From a virus, in the IMG/VR virus record IMGVR_UViG_3300035661_000089, positions 1 to 50,530 of that record: 50,530 nt of DNA; one strand, given 5' to 3'. The notes below the pieces were generated by a model, which was not told where the DNA came from, searched no databases, and saw only the letters and a program-made list of their open reading frames with translations. This document shows, piece by piece, positions 39,421 through 46,635 of the stretch (positions are counted from its first letter, which is position 1; every line of letters starts with the position of its first letter). Position numbers and translations under genes: made by a program.

Positions 39421-40334
39421 CAGAACACCTCGTATTCGGGGCACCCGCTAAGCTGGCGCTCTTTGCTCAGCACCTCACCAGCACCAGCACCGTCAGGCTG
39501 AGTCGGTCGGTTGCAATACCATTTCCCGTCTTCCATCGGTTCGCTATGTTTGCAGGTGCGGCAGTTACGTTCGGGCGCCAGCTTTAGGTGGCAGACGGGT
39601 TTGTGGTCACACCACTGGCACGCAAACCAGCCAGGGGACTCGCTCACCTTGGATGGTGCCTGTTTCAGCATGATCAGCGTTCTGCCACGGTCAAGGAACT
39701 GGTCTGCAATCGCTGTATCAAGGTGGACAATCTCACCGTAGATTTCATCGTTGTTTTTGTTCACCGCCATGTAGAGCGCGCACGCGATGCCCATCTTGCG
39801 CATGTAGGTATTCATCTGAACGTAGTGTTCAAACTTGGCAGCGCGAACGCCTTCCTTCACCAGCTTCTTAAAAGACGCATCGTTGTGAGTCTTGAACTCA
39901 AGCAGGCAAGCGGTCCCCTCAGGCACATCGGGAATCCCAATAGCCACACCGTCACCGCTGCCCCCAAGGTGCCCGCCGACGTCGCTGATACGGAACTGGT
40001 TCCCGTTCTCGTCTTGTTGGTACACGGTGCAACCAATGGCCAGCAGCATCGCGATGAAGCGTGCTTCTTCAAGGTGCCCGCGGTTGAACAGGCGCAGGAT
40101 GCGGCCGCCGAATTTCGGCATGGTGGCCCATCGGAAGCTGTACCAGATGGCGCGACCACATTCGCTACCCAGGATGGAGGCGCCTAAGTGGGTGCGGAAT
40201 GGCGCGTCGTGACCGCGAAAGGCGTCACCCATATGAGGAATCACCTTGCCCAGGAATTGGCGGAAGGCTGCACCCTGATCGGATGAAATTTGTTGCTCAA
40301 TGAGCTTCAGTGTTTTCGTTGCGAGTTGGACCAT
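39420..40334 (-). CDS. Cas4/RecB-like PD-(D/E)XK nuclease
   Basis: 304 residues. GASILGSECGRAIWY (about 51-64) holds the first cluster Cys, LFNRGHLEEARF the motif His/Glu, GGSGDGVAIG Asp128, LLEFKTH Glu146 and Lys148, HYVQMNTYM the motif Gln. Further cysteines (ACQWCDHKPVC, RNCRTCKHS, GCPEY) near the end can bind an iron-sulfur cluster as in Cas4 and AddB. A 5'-3' or structure-specific exonuclease making 3' single-strand ends is expected, feeding the Sak4/SSB-like recombination module. Not related to any CRISPR array here; none exists. One base shared with the helicase start. Confidence 0.75.
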   Translation of the reverse strand: MVQLATKTLKLIEQQISSDQGAAFRQFLGKVIPHMGDAFRGHDAPFRTHLGASILGSECGRAIWYSFRWATMPKFGGRILRLFNRGHLEEARFIAMLLAIGCTVYQQDENGNQFRISDVGGHLGGSGDGVAIGIPDVPEGTACLLEFKTHNDASFKKLVKEGVRAAKFEHYVQMNTYMRKMGIACALYMAVNKNNDEIYGEIVHLDTAIADQFLDRGRTLIMLKQAPSKVSESPGWFACQWCDHKPVCHLKLAPERNCRTCKHSEPMEDGKWYCNRPTQPDGAGAGEVLSKERQLSGCPEYEVF

Positions 40335-40335
40335 T

Positions 40336-40749
40336 TCAAACCTCTATAGGTTCGACGTGAACACCGGCACGCCTTAAAAAATCAATGCCCGCTTCGTCAC
40401 GGTAGACCTCACGGTAAAAGACCTCTTTCACCCGTGCTCCGTACAGGCGCTTAGCGCATTCTATACAAGGTGCGGTCGTTACAAAGACTGATGAGCCGAC
40501 GCTGGATACGTTAGACCGAATCACCTTGTCCAGTGCGTTCTGTTCCGCGTGAATAACTTCTGGCAGGGTCTTGGACCCGTCAACAGTCTCGCAATCGTTG
40601 CTCCAGCCCTCAGGAGTGCCATTGTATCCGATAGCGATCACCGTGTCGTTTTTCACAACAATGCAGCCCACCTGACGTCTCTTTGCATAGCTCAGCTGAG
40701 CGTAGATTTCAGCGACCGCCATATGGGCGTGTTTCATACGGGCTTTCAT
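40336..40749 (-). CDS. Deoxycytidylate deaminase
   Basis: 137 residues. HAEQNAL gives the zinc His and catalytic Glu, and PCIECAK the two zinc cysteines; GYNGTPEGWSNDCE is the substrate-binding loop of the ComEB/dCMP deaminase family. It makes dUMP from dCMP for thymidylate synthesis. The ATG overlaps the stop of the upstream hydrolase gene (ATGA). Confidence 0.9.
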   Translation of the reverse strand: MKARMKHAHMAVAEIYAQLSYAKRRQVGCIVVKNDTVIAIGYNGTPEGWSNDCETVDGSKTLPEVIHAEQNALDKVIRSNVSSVGSSVFVTTAPCIECAKRLYGARVKEVFYREVYRDEAGIDFLRRAGVHVEPIEV

Positions 40750-41144
40750 GCTGGCACCTTGTAGAACTTGTGATTACCCCATTGACCCACATACGCCAGC
40801 GACTTCGCCCAGTAAGGGAGAATTGACTTTTCGTGGAAGAAGGTGGCGCCACTGGTGCGGTCGCGCACCAGCATGGAAACCCGTGCAACTGCAAGGCAGT
40901 TATTCCACACGCGGGAATGGAAGTCGGGTAGAGCTGACTTCCCCACCTTGCCGTGTCTGACGTCGGTGATGGTCCAGGAGAATTGATTTCGTGCAAATAC
41001 CACGTCGCAGACTGATTTGTCCTGTTTCTTGGAGCGGTTGAGGGTCACCATTGCGACCGCCATCTTACCCTCTACAGGTTCTCCGCGTGCTTCCTTGTAG
41101 ATGTTGAGCGCCAAGCACATCAGCGCAGTCGTGAAAATAGCCAT
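40746..41144 (-). CDS. SleB-type cell wall hydrolase
   Basis: 132 residues; GAGG five nt before ATG 41144 rejects the long upstream frame to 41264. The family motif LNIYKEARGEPVEGKMAVAMVTLNR (about 11-35, with the catalytic Glu) and SVCDVVFARNQFSWT (about 45-58) are those of Hydrolase_2/SleB. No signal peptide is separate from the domain. Surprisingly it is in the early block, apart from the lysis genes at 24-26 kb, between dCMP deaminase and the TraR-like gene. It may act in the virion, in superinfection control or only late. Confidence 0.82.
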   Translation of the reverse strand: MAIFTTALMCLALNIYKEARGEPVEGKMAVAMVTLNRSKKQDKSVCDVVFARNQFSWTITDVRHGKVGKSALPDFHSRVWNNCLAVARVSMLVRDRTSGATFFHEKSILPYWAKSLAYVGQWGNHKFYKVPA

Positions 41145-41151
41145 TTGCGCC

Positions 41152-41343
41152 TCAAGGTAGTTTGTGTCTGTCGGGGCACGATGCGCAGACACCCTTGACC
41201 AGCCGTTGCGAGAATCCCCCACGGAGGTCGCACTCCCCAGGAACACCGACAGGCATGTTTGCAACCCGTTGGCGTATCACGTTGACCTCTGCTTCAAGCA
41301 GAGGTCCAGCCAGGTCCTGTGCGTGATCTACTTCATCCGCCAT
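41152..41343 (-). CDS. TraR/DksA-like zinc finger protein with one cysteine replaced
   Basis: 63 residues; GAGGAAG before ATG 41343. The opening MADEVDHAQDL, the helix IRQRVAN and the zinc part GECDLRGGFSQRL...GVCASCPDRH follow the TraR family, which binds RNA polymerase in the secondary channel and changes promoter choice without ppGpp. The normal CxxC at the first zinc pair reads C-D-L-R: an Arg codon CGT stands where TGT (Cys) would complete it. Zinc binding may therefore be weakened or changed. Confidence 0.75.
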   Translation of the reverse strand: MADEVDHAQDLAGPLLEAEVNVIRQRVANMPVGVPGECDLRGGFSQRLVKGVCASCPDRHKLP

Positions 41344-41358
41344 TGTTCTTCCTCGTTG

Positions 41359-41382
41359 TAAGGGAGCCCGAAGGCTCCCTTA
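41359..41382 (-). terminator. UUCG hairpin between the MazG-like gene and the TraR-like gene
   Basis: TAAGGGAGCC and GGCTCCCTTA (10 pairs) with loop TTCG on the minus strand. It stands in the gap of 41 nt before the TraR-like gene without a strong T run, so it may cut only part of the transcripts. Confidence 0.6.
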
Positions 41383-41384
41383 GT

Positions 41385-41993
41385 TTAATGAGCCAGCTTC
41401 AGCTGGAATTGTTGGGGCTCTGCTTTGTCAGCACGAGCCAAGGCGTCCGAGTCGCTGTACTTGTCAGGATAACGCTTCTGGAGCTTCTCGATGTTATGCT
41501 TCAAGGTGACCTCCTCGAAGCTGAAACCGTGCAAGTCGCTCAGGAGGCTCAGTGTGGTCACGTAGAGGCTCAGCTGGCGCTTCATGATCTCGTGGTCCAA
41601 TTCCTTGCCGTAGATGGTGTGAGCCTTGACCACAGTCAGCACCTCTCCCGCGTAGTGGGACGCCAGCATTGTCAGCGCCACAGGGTTGCGGCCCAGCACA
41701 GCGACGGCAAGCTCGGGAGACATTTCGCTTGCCAGACCAGGCTCGAGAATCAAGTCTTCAAACTTCCAACCCATGACGTCGGACAGATAGGCGGAATACC
41801 AGCACACATCACCCATCTCTTCCGGGAGGTTCTTGGGGTCGAACGGCAGCTTCATCCATGCACAGGCAACGGTGAACGCCAACTCGCCAGCTTCACTGCC
41901 CAGGCCGAGTGCAGCGTGAATCAGGTTTTCAGCAAGCGTCGGGAAGATCTTTGCGGTACGCATCGCAAGAGCTTGATAATCTTTTAGTTCCAT
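41385..41993 (-). CDS. MazG-like nucleoside triphosphate pyrophosphohydrolase
   Basis: 202 residues from ATG 41993 (weak ribosome site). GLGSEAGEL (about 30-38) and EEMGDVCWYSAYL (about 58-70) are the E-x-x-E and E-x-x-D metal sites of the MazG fold. The end NIEKLQKRYPDKYSDSDALARAD is common in phage MazG. It may remove non-canonical dNTPs or reduce ppGpp. The upstream frame to 42083 is another gene's region. Confidence 0.8.
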   Translation of the reverse strand: MELKDYQALAMRTAKIFPTLAENLIHAALGLGSEAGELAFTVACAWMKLPFDPKNLPEEMGDVCWYSAYLSDVMGWKFEDLILEPGLASEMSPELAVAVLGRNPVALTMLASHYAGEVLTVVKAHTIYGKELDHEIMKRQLSLYVTTLSLLSDLHGFSFEEVTLKHNIEKLQKRYPDKYSDSDALARADKAEPQQFQLKLAH

Positions 41994-42008
41994 TTCAGGT
42001 TCCCAAAG

Positions 42009-42030
42009 GAAAGGGCCCGAAGGCCCTTTC
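42009..42030 (-). terminator. UUCG hairpin before the MazG-like gene
   Basis: GAAAGGGCC and GGCCCTTTC (9 pairs), loop TTCG on the minus strand, 8 nt after the stop of the gene at 42038. No long T run. Similar in form to the hairpin at 41359-41382. Confidence 0.6.
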
Positions 42031-42037
42031 GGGTTGA

Positions 42038-42292
42038 TTACAGCATCGCCCGCAGTTGGCTGATGAGGGGAGCGAGCTGCCACACCACGAAGGAGCCCAT
42101 TTCGTTCGCTTTGGATTCGAGATCATTCAGGACGCGGTGTCTAGGGTGAACGGCCACTTCCTCAGTGGTTGCAGTCTTGGTCGTGGCAGAAGTGTCTGCC
42201 ACATTGGTGTCCGATTGAGCCGTCGTGGTGTCCACGGCAGCGTCAGCGGATGCGGTGTCTGCCGGAGCAGAGGTGTTTTCAGCTTGATCCAT
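42038..42292 (-). CDS. Small protein with disordered Thr/Ala/Asp N-terminus
   Basis: 84 residues; AGGAG seven nt before ATG 42292. The first 45 residues are low-complexity Ala, Thr and Asp (DTASADAAVDTTTAQSDT); the last 35 (HRVLNDLESKANEMGSFVVWQLAPLI) form an amphipathic helix pair. No family recognised. Between SSB-like and MazG-like genes. Confidence 0.55.
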   Translation of the reverse strand: MDQAENTSAPADTASADAAVDTTTAQSDTNVADTSATTKTATTEEVAVHPRHRVLNDLESKANEMGSFVVWQLAPLISQLRAML

Positions 42293-42356
42293 TTAGAATC
42301 TCCTAAGGGTTGCAGGTCAAAGAAAGAGCAGACAGAGTCCGCTCGGGAACGGGAAC

Positions 42357-43160
42357 TTACTGAGCAGGCTGAGCCCAGGGCGGAACCGCACCAGCAGGCT
42401 GAGCGGGTGCGTATTGCGGCGCTGCCTGTTGCGGTGCAGGTTGAGCAGCGGGAGCCTGTTGCATCCAGGGCGGTGTAGGCGCAGCTTGCTGAGGAGCTTG
42501 CTGCTGAACGGGTGCCTGCTGAGGTGCAGCCTGCCAGGGTTGCGCAGCGGCAGGAGCTTGCCAAGCAGAGGGCGCAGCTTGCGGAGCGGGCTGCACAGGC
42601 GGCGCATACTGCTGGGCCTGTGCAGTGGGTGCGGGTGCGTATTGCTGCGGCTGTGCGCCCCATGCTTGCGGCGCTGCCTGTTGCGGGAACTGGTGAGCGG
42701 GAGCCTGTTGAGGCGGAGGCTGGAATGCAGCGGGTGCAGCGGCGTGAGCTTGTTCAACCTGCTCGTTGATGTTCTTGAAAGCGTTGATTTCGTTGGACGC
42801 TTCGTAGTCACCGCTGGCGGCGCGAACCTTCACCTTAATCTTCAGCGGACGGTTATGCAGCATGGAAGAGTCTGCGATCTGCAGAATGCCCACAGCGTGA
42901 GCAATTGCGCTCAGTTGCTTGTAGGCGATTTCCTGTGCCACGGGATTGCCGTTGCGGATGTTCAAGCGCGAGAACACTTTGCGGTTAACGAACTGACCGT
43001 CGATCACGTTGAAGCGGAGTTCGAGGTAAGCACCCGAACCGTCCTTCGTGGGTTTCAGTTCAGACTGGTCGATTGCCGCGTTATACCAGCCTGCGGGAAT
43101 CGCCTCCAGTACGCCAGCATCCGGTGCGACTTGCGATGCATCAAAATTCAATTGTGCCAT
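42357..43160 (-). CDS. DUF669-type single-strand-binding-like protein
   Basis: 267 residues; AGGAG eight nt before ATG 43160. Residues 1-130 (VLEAIPAGWYNAAIDQSELKPTKDGSG, YLELRFNVIDG, NRKVFSRLNIRNGN, ALKIKVKVR-type strands) are DUF669, a beta-barrel family linked to Sak4-type recombinases in phages. Residues about 150-267 are a long disordered tract of Pro, Gln and Ala repeats (PQQAPAHQFPQQAAPQ). It ends in PPWAQPAQ without the acidic SSB tip; that tip is instead on the helicase at 37696. Works with the Sak4-like ATPase next upstream. Confidence 0.75.
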   Translation of the reverse strand: MAQLNFDASQVAPDAGVLEAIPAGWYNAAIDQSELKPTKDGSGAYLELRFNVIDGQFVNRKVFSRLNIRNGNPVAQEIAYKQLSAIAHAVGILQIADSSMLHNRPLKIKVKVRAASGDYEASNEINAFKNINEQVEQAHAAAPAAFQPPPQQAPAHQFPQQAAPQAWGAQPQQYAPAPTAQAQQYAPPVQPAPQAAPSAWQAPAAAQPWQAAPQQAPVQQQAPQQAAPTPPWMQQAPAAQPAPQQAAPQYAPAQPAGAVPPWAQPAQ

Positions 43161-43201
43161 GGTTTAAGCTCCTGAGTTGGGCGTTAGATACGGTGCCCGA
43201 A

Positions 43202-44041
43202 TTACCGCGTGAAAAGATCGATGCCAGAGGTCTTATACAGTGCCTCAGCGAAACTGTTCCATCCATTGGCAGGAGGGGCGGGAATGGGTAACTCGCCCAG
43301 CATACCAAAACGATTTCCGGCGGTATAGGAAGGCGTTCTTGACAGTGCAAGAACTCGACCCTTATTCTGTGACACGCCGCGAGTCATGTTGCTCTTGTCC
43401 GCAGTCATCAGGTAGATCGGTTCATACAGGAAGCCAATAACGTCAGCCCATTGCGTAATCAACTCACGCTTACCGTAGGTTTTCTGATTCTTTGGGGAAT
43501 GCAGAAGCAAGTCCCAAGAGTCATATTCACCGCTTGTTGGATCCATAATTTTGGAACTAAAGACGTGGCAGGTCAACACGATGTTAATCCCGCCAAAGAC
43601 CGCCAGTTGATCCAACTGCTTGAGCAGTCCTTCGAACACCGCGTTCGCAAGGTTGTAGGCCTTACCGTATGCACCGTGAGCGGATTCCATGGTGACCGTC
43701 TTGTTCGACCCTGGCTTGTATGTGGGGTCGAGGCGCAAAACATGCTCATGAATGTGACGCTCCAGTGCGGTGGCGCTGTCAAATACGATGGTCTTGTATG
43801 GGAACTGACCACGCTGAGCCGCTGCCGTGACTTCGGTCAGCAATTGCTGCACCTCGTCGAAGCTCTGGAGCATAGGGGTCTTCTGCACGTTCACCCCTGC
43901 ATAACCTACTTCCAGCGGCACCAGTAGCGAAGCGGGGGCGCCTGCACTGAGGGTCGTCTTACCCATCTTTTCCTGACCCGCAATTACCATGCGAATTCCT
44001 GTGCGAGTTACTCCGCTCGTCACGTTCTGCAGTATGCTCAT
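43202..44041 (-). CDS. Sak4-type RecA-like ATPase
   Basis: 279 residues; GGAG seven nt before the ATG. GQEKMGKTTLSAG (about 22-34, Walker A) and KTIVFDSATALE (about 82-93, Walker B). The core is a RecA-like P-loop fold (AAA_24/Sak4) without the RecA C-terminal domain. Sak4 proteins anneal single strands with a DUF669/SSB partner, which follows directly. The start overlaps the TOPRIM gene stop. Confidence 0.82.
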   Translation of the reverse strand: MSILQNVTSGVTRTGIRMVIAGQEKMGKTTLSAGAPASLLVPLEVGYAGVNVQKTPMLQSFDEVQQLLTEVTAAAQRGQFPYKTIVFDSATALERHIHEHVLRLDPTYKPGSNKTVTMESAHGAYGKAYNLANAVFEGLLKQLDQLAVFGGINIVLTCHVFSSKIMDPTSGEYDSWDLLLHSPKNQKTYGKRELITQWADVIGFLYEPIYLMTADKSNMTRGVSQNKGRVLALSRTPSYTAGNRFGMLGELPIPAPPANGWNSFAEALYKTSGIDLFTR

Positions 44042-44931
44042 GGACTTTCTCCATTGTCAAAATTGTCCGCGAGCTTCTGCAAGCGGGCCTGGATTCCAGC
44101 AATCTTCTCTCGCTTCGCGTTCCAGACAGTGTGGTCAATGTACTTGTTCACGTGTGAGCTGACAAGGTCATGCAGGTACGGAGGTGACAGGGCATCAAGC
44201 TCCCAGCTTTCGCCGCCATACTGGCGTTGATATTCTGTATAACGACTGTCTGTGACTTTTGCAGGATTGGGCGGGAGCGACTGCTCTTCGATCTGGCCCA
44301 TGTTCAATGCAATACGACGGAAGTCAATGTTGACTTGGTGCCGACTGAAAAGGGATAACCTTTCCTTAAGATCTCTTGTCATATCCATACCGCTAGGGTC
44401 GTGATCCCCAAGGTGCAGAATCACAATTCTCTGGCAAGCCCGCATTATACGGGTCCGGGCAAACTCTCTCAACATCGTCGCGCTTGGATACCCACGAGCA
44501 GGAAGCAAAGGAACGTCAAATTCTTTGCAGGTACGCCCAAGCTCGCCTGCCAAGGCTTCCTTTTCAATGACGCAGAATATCCGGGTTTCTTGTCCATCCC
44601 ATAAATCCTCATTGTAATGGCTTGCGACAGCGTGAAGGAGCTGTGAACCGCTTACCCAATGGTTTTGTTCAAGAAACCCACGAGTAGGGTCTTCAATTGC
44701 ATCCCAATCTATAAGACCTGCCAGACGTGCATTGGTCAAAAGCGCAACGATGTTGTCATAGCTGCGAACGCTGTTCTCAATATGCCCACGGGCCACGAGT
44801 TGGTAATAGAGCTGGCGAATGGTGAGCAGGTAACCCGCCCCCTTGTATTCGTCAATGATGCCGTCAACGATGCTAATCAGCGCAAGGCTTGCCTTGTGGA
44901 AGCGGGGAGCTTCACCGTAACTCTCTTTCAT
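44038..44931 (-). CDS. TopoVI-A/Spo11-like TOPRIM protein
   Basis: 297 residues from ATG 44931, which overlaps the stop of the small gene upstream. An N-terminal winged-helix-like part (LLTIRQLYYQLVARGHIENSVRSYDNI) is followed by a TOPRIM domain: FCVIEKEALAGELG (Glu) and ILHLGDHDPSGMDM (the DxD pair). This order is that of the A subunit of topoisomerase VI/Spo11, but the usual catalytic Tyr in the winged helix would be in QLYYQLV and I cannot confirm it. No B subunit is seen. It may nick or relax DNA during recombination-dependent replication. Confidence 0.65.
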   Translation of the reverse strand: MKESYGEAPRFHKASLALISIVDGIIDEYKGAGYLLTIRQLYYQLVARGHIENSVRSYDNIVALLTNARLAGLIDWDAIEDPTRGFLEQNHWVSGSQLLHAVASHYNEDLWDGQETRIFCVIEKEALAGELGRTCKEFDVPLLPARGYPSATMLREFARTRIMRACQRIVILHLGDHDPSGMDMTRDLKERLSLFSRHQVNIDFRRIALNMGQIEEQSLPPNPAKVTDSRYTEYQRQYGGESWELDALSPPYLHDLVSSHVNKYIDHTVWNAKREKIAGIQARLQKLADNFDNGESP

Positions 44932-45083
44932 ACGGGCACCCACGAATCATAGACGTCGTAGTAACCCGTCTGACCATGCACGGTGAACGTCAAGGTTCCC
45001 TGGCTTTCCAGCCAAAGGATTTGCCCGTTATAAGGGCCACCCCTCATTAGATGAGAGCGCTTCACTACTTTCTTCACTTTCAT
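44928..45083 (-). CDS. Small beta-rich hypothetical
   Basis: 51 residues, with AGGAG seven nt before ATG 45083; ATGA overlap with the TOPRIM start below and with the ligase stop above (45080-45083). Basic start (MKVKKVVKRSHLMRGGPYNG), then beta strands (ILWLESQGTLTFTVHG). Its overlap on both sides strongly supports that it is translated. Function unknown. Confidence 0.6.
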   Translation of the reverse strand: MKVKKVVKRSHLMRGGPYNGQILWLESQGTLTFTVHGQTGYYDVYDSWVPV

Positions 45084-45985
45084 TTCGGTTCTCCTATATC
45101 AATTGGGTCACGGAAACCAAGCCACACGGGAAAGCGCGGAGCTTCCTTCACGCCCACCTCGAAATGTTTGTACTTCGTGACCTTGCCCAGAAGCGTGTCT
45201 TGTGCGTTCCACAATTGCTGGCGCTGCGCCGCGCTGTATCCGGTTCCAATGCTGAACTCAATACCAGTAACGCAGTCACGGACCTTCAGCGCCCCTAGCG
45301 TGGCCATGGGCACCTTCCCATCAGCGTGGCTGCTTCGTTTTGTGTAGCCCAGCTCATCAAACGTAGCTTCGTTTGCATTGTGCATCAGCTCCTCAAATCC
45401 AATAACCACAGCTTCCGAGTCCGCAAACCGCTTCAGCTTCAGCAGGTGGCCTTCTCTTGCGGTACTGCGCCCGAACTTGTAAATGCTTTCCACTTTGCGC
45501 AGCATCACGCCTTCGTATCCTTGGGCTAGCGTTTCCTGTTCGAACTTGTCAAGCTCCTCCTGGCTCGTCACCAGTAGCTGAGGAAGTAGCTTGACACGCG
45601 GGAACCGTGAGAGGTATTCCGTGTCTAGTGCAAGCTGCAAACGGCGCAGGCGCGTCGCGTAGGGCATAGCGGGATCTGTCCAATAATCAAAGACCCAGAA
45701 GGTGAAATCGGGTTCCCCATCATGGGACATCACGCCCGAGGTAGTAGATTGCATCACGTTTTTGTCGTTAGCAGGGCCTACCGTAAGTTCCCCGTCCAAA
45801 CCTTCTAAGCCCGTGTTACCGAGACAGCTCTGAACGTACCCGTTCGGAATTGGCTTGAGGCTGCGGGATACCAGAACGGCGTCTTTGACCACTGCTCTCA
45901 CACCGTCCAGCTTTGCGCTCGCATATAAGGGGAATTGAAGCACCTTGGGCGCTTCAACCGCTAGCAGAGGCTTAAACCCTTTCAC
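45080..45985 (-). CDS. ATP-dependent DNA ligase
   Basis: 301 residues from GTG 45985. The adenylation motif SAKLDGVRAV (Lys25) is near the start, followed by LEGLDGELTVG (motif III), FTFWVFDYW (IIIa), QGYEGVMLRKVES (IV) and LLKLKRF (V). Short single-domain phage ligase with an OB-fold end. Seals nicks in replication. Its start lies 14 nt inside the ThyX-like remnant ORF. Stop overlaps the small gene below. Confidence 0.9.
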   Translation of the reverse strand: MKGFKPLLAVEAPKVLQFPLYASAKLDGVRAVVKDAVLVSRSLKPIPNGYVQSCLGNTGLEGLDGELTVGPANDKNVMQSTTSGVMSHDGEPDFTFWVFDYWTDPAMPYATRLRRLQLALDTEYLSRFPRVKLLPQLLVTSQEELDKFEQETLAQGYEGVMLRKVESIYKFGRSTAREGHLLKLKRFADSEAVVIGFEELMHNANEATFDELGYTKRSSHADGKVPMATLGALKVRDCVTGIEFSIGTGYSAAQRQQLWNAQDTLLGKVTKYKHFEVGVKEAPRFPVWLGFRDPIDIGEPK

Positions 45986-46124
45986 AGTGGCACCAGTCAG
46001 CGGCGTCGCTGCTCAGGTCAGCGCAAACAATACTCAGGTCGCTGCCCATATGGCCAACAAGGCGCACCAGACCGTGATCCAGTATGAGATGAAGTCCAGG
46101 GGAACAAATTTCGATGCTGCTCAT
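45972..46124 (-). pseudogene. ThyX N-terminal remnant
   Basis: 50-residue frame from ATG 46124, overlapping the stop of the gene at 46121 (ATGA). The segment VRLVGHMGSDLSIV (about 20-33) matches the conserved start of flavin-dependent thymidylate synthase ThyX, normally followed by AARVSY; here the frame turns to CADLSSDAAD and stops, and the ligase begins. The rest of ThyX, including its RHR motif, is missing. Probably a deletion that joined a ThyX start to the ligase region. It could also be a real small gene. Confidence 0.6.
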
Positions 46125-46558
46125 GCTTGCACTCCTGTGGCCTTTGCAGCCTTAGCGGGGAGCACAATTTCCAAGGCGGGTGAACCGGGCTTGACAATCA
46201 AGCACTGATCGAAGAGGTGCATCTGCTCTTCCGTCAGCGTGCGATATTCCTTCATAAAGAGCGAGGGTTTGTACTGCACCATCGAGTCAGCGGCAATACC
46301 GGCCTTGAGGAACTGCTCCTTCAGCGCACCAAAGGCGCCAGGGTCCACTTCCCGGCTGATTGTGTGCTTACCTTTCAGCACCCATCCAGCGTCGAGCGGA
46401 ATGGTGTTTATGCCTTCTTTGGGGGCGGGGAAATAGAAGCCAAAGATCTTCTGGCGGAGCAGCATTTCTGCCGCCTTCAGTTTCTTCAACTGCTCTTGCA
46501 TTTGATACCATGACGACATGTCTTCTGCTGTGACGGTATTGGGAGGAATCAGGGTCAT
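46121..46558 (-). CDS. Conserved phage hypothetical (DUF7173-like)
   Basis: 145 residues; CGGAG seven nt before ATG 46558 rejects the frame to 46588. A helical N-terminus (MQEQLKKLKAAEMLLRQKIFGFYFPAPKEG) leads to beta hairpins (GWVLKGKHTISREVD) and a C-terminal motif DQCLIVKPGSPALEIVLPAK. I recall this as a conserved hypothetical family next to replication genes; it is not a known enzyme. Coupled to the ThyX-like frame below. Confidence 0.6.
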   Translation of the reverse strand: MTLIPPNTVTAEDMSSWYQMQEQLKKLKAAEMLLRQKIFGFYFPAPKEGINTIPLDAGWVLKGKHTISREVDPGAFGALKEQFLKAGIAADSMVQYKPSLFMKEYRTLTEEQMHLFDQCLIVKPGSPALEIVLPAKAAKATGVQA

Positions 46559-46593
46559 TTGTGGGCTCCGGAGTTGGTTTGTGTACAAGCGTT

Positions 46594-46622
46594 AATTTAA
46601 GGCAACGGTGAAAAATCTGCAA
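46594..46622 (-). promoter_or_regulatory. Candidate leftward promoter after the primase gene
   Basis: TTGCAG (46622-46617) and TAAATT (46599-46594), 17-nt spacer, in a 77-nt AT-rich gap. It would start a second leftward transcript for the recombination genes, apart from the primase gene's. Confidence 0.4.
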
Positions 46623-46635
46623 GCCCGCATTTCGA

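Noticed and set aside
38671-39501. 276-codon plus-strand frame opposite the helicase
   Set aside because: Helicase motifs on the minus strand are complete and coupled to neighbours; the plus frame has no motif or start signal.
39420-40334. Cas4-like gene as a sign of a CRISPR system
   Set aside because: No CRISPR array or other cas gene is present; Cas4/RecB-like nucleases are common phage recombination enzymes.
42414-43175. Long open frame on the plus strand opposite the DUF669 gene
   Set aside because: It mirrors the Pro/Gln/Ala repeats of the minus-strand gene, has no ribosome site and gives a Leu/Arg/Cys-rich low-complexity product.
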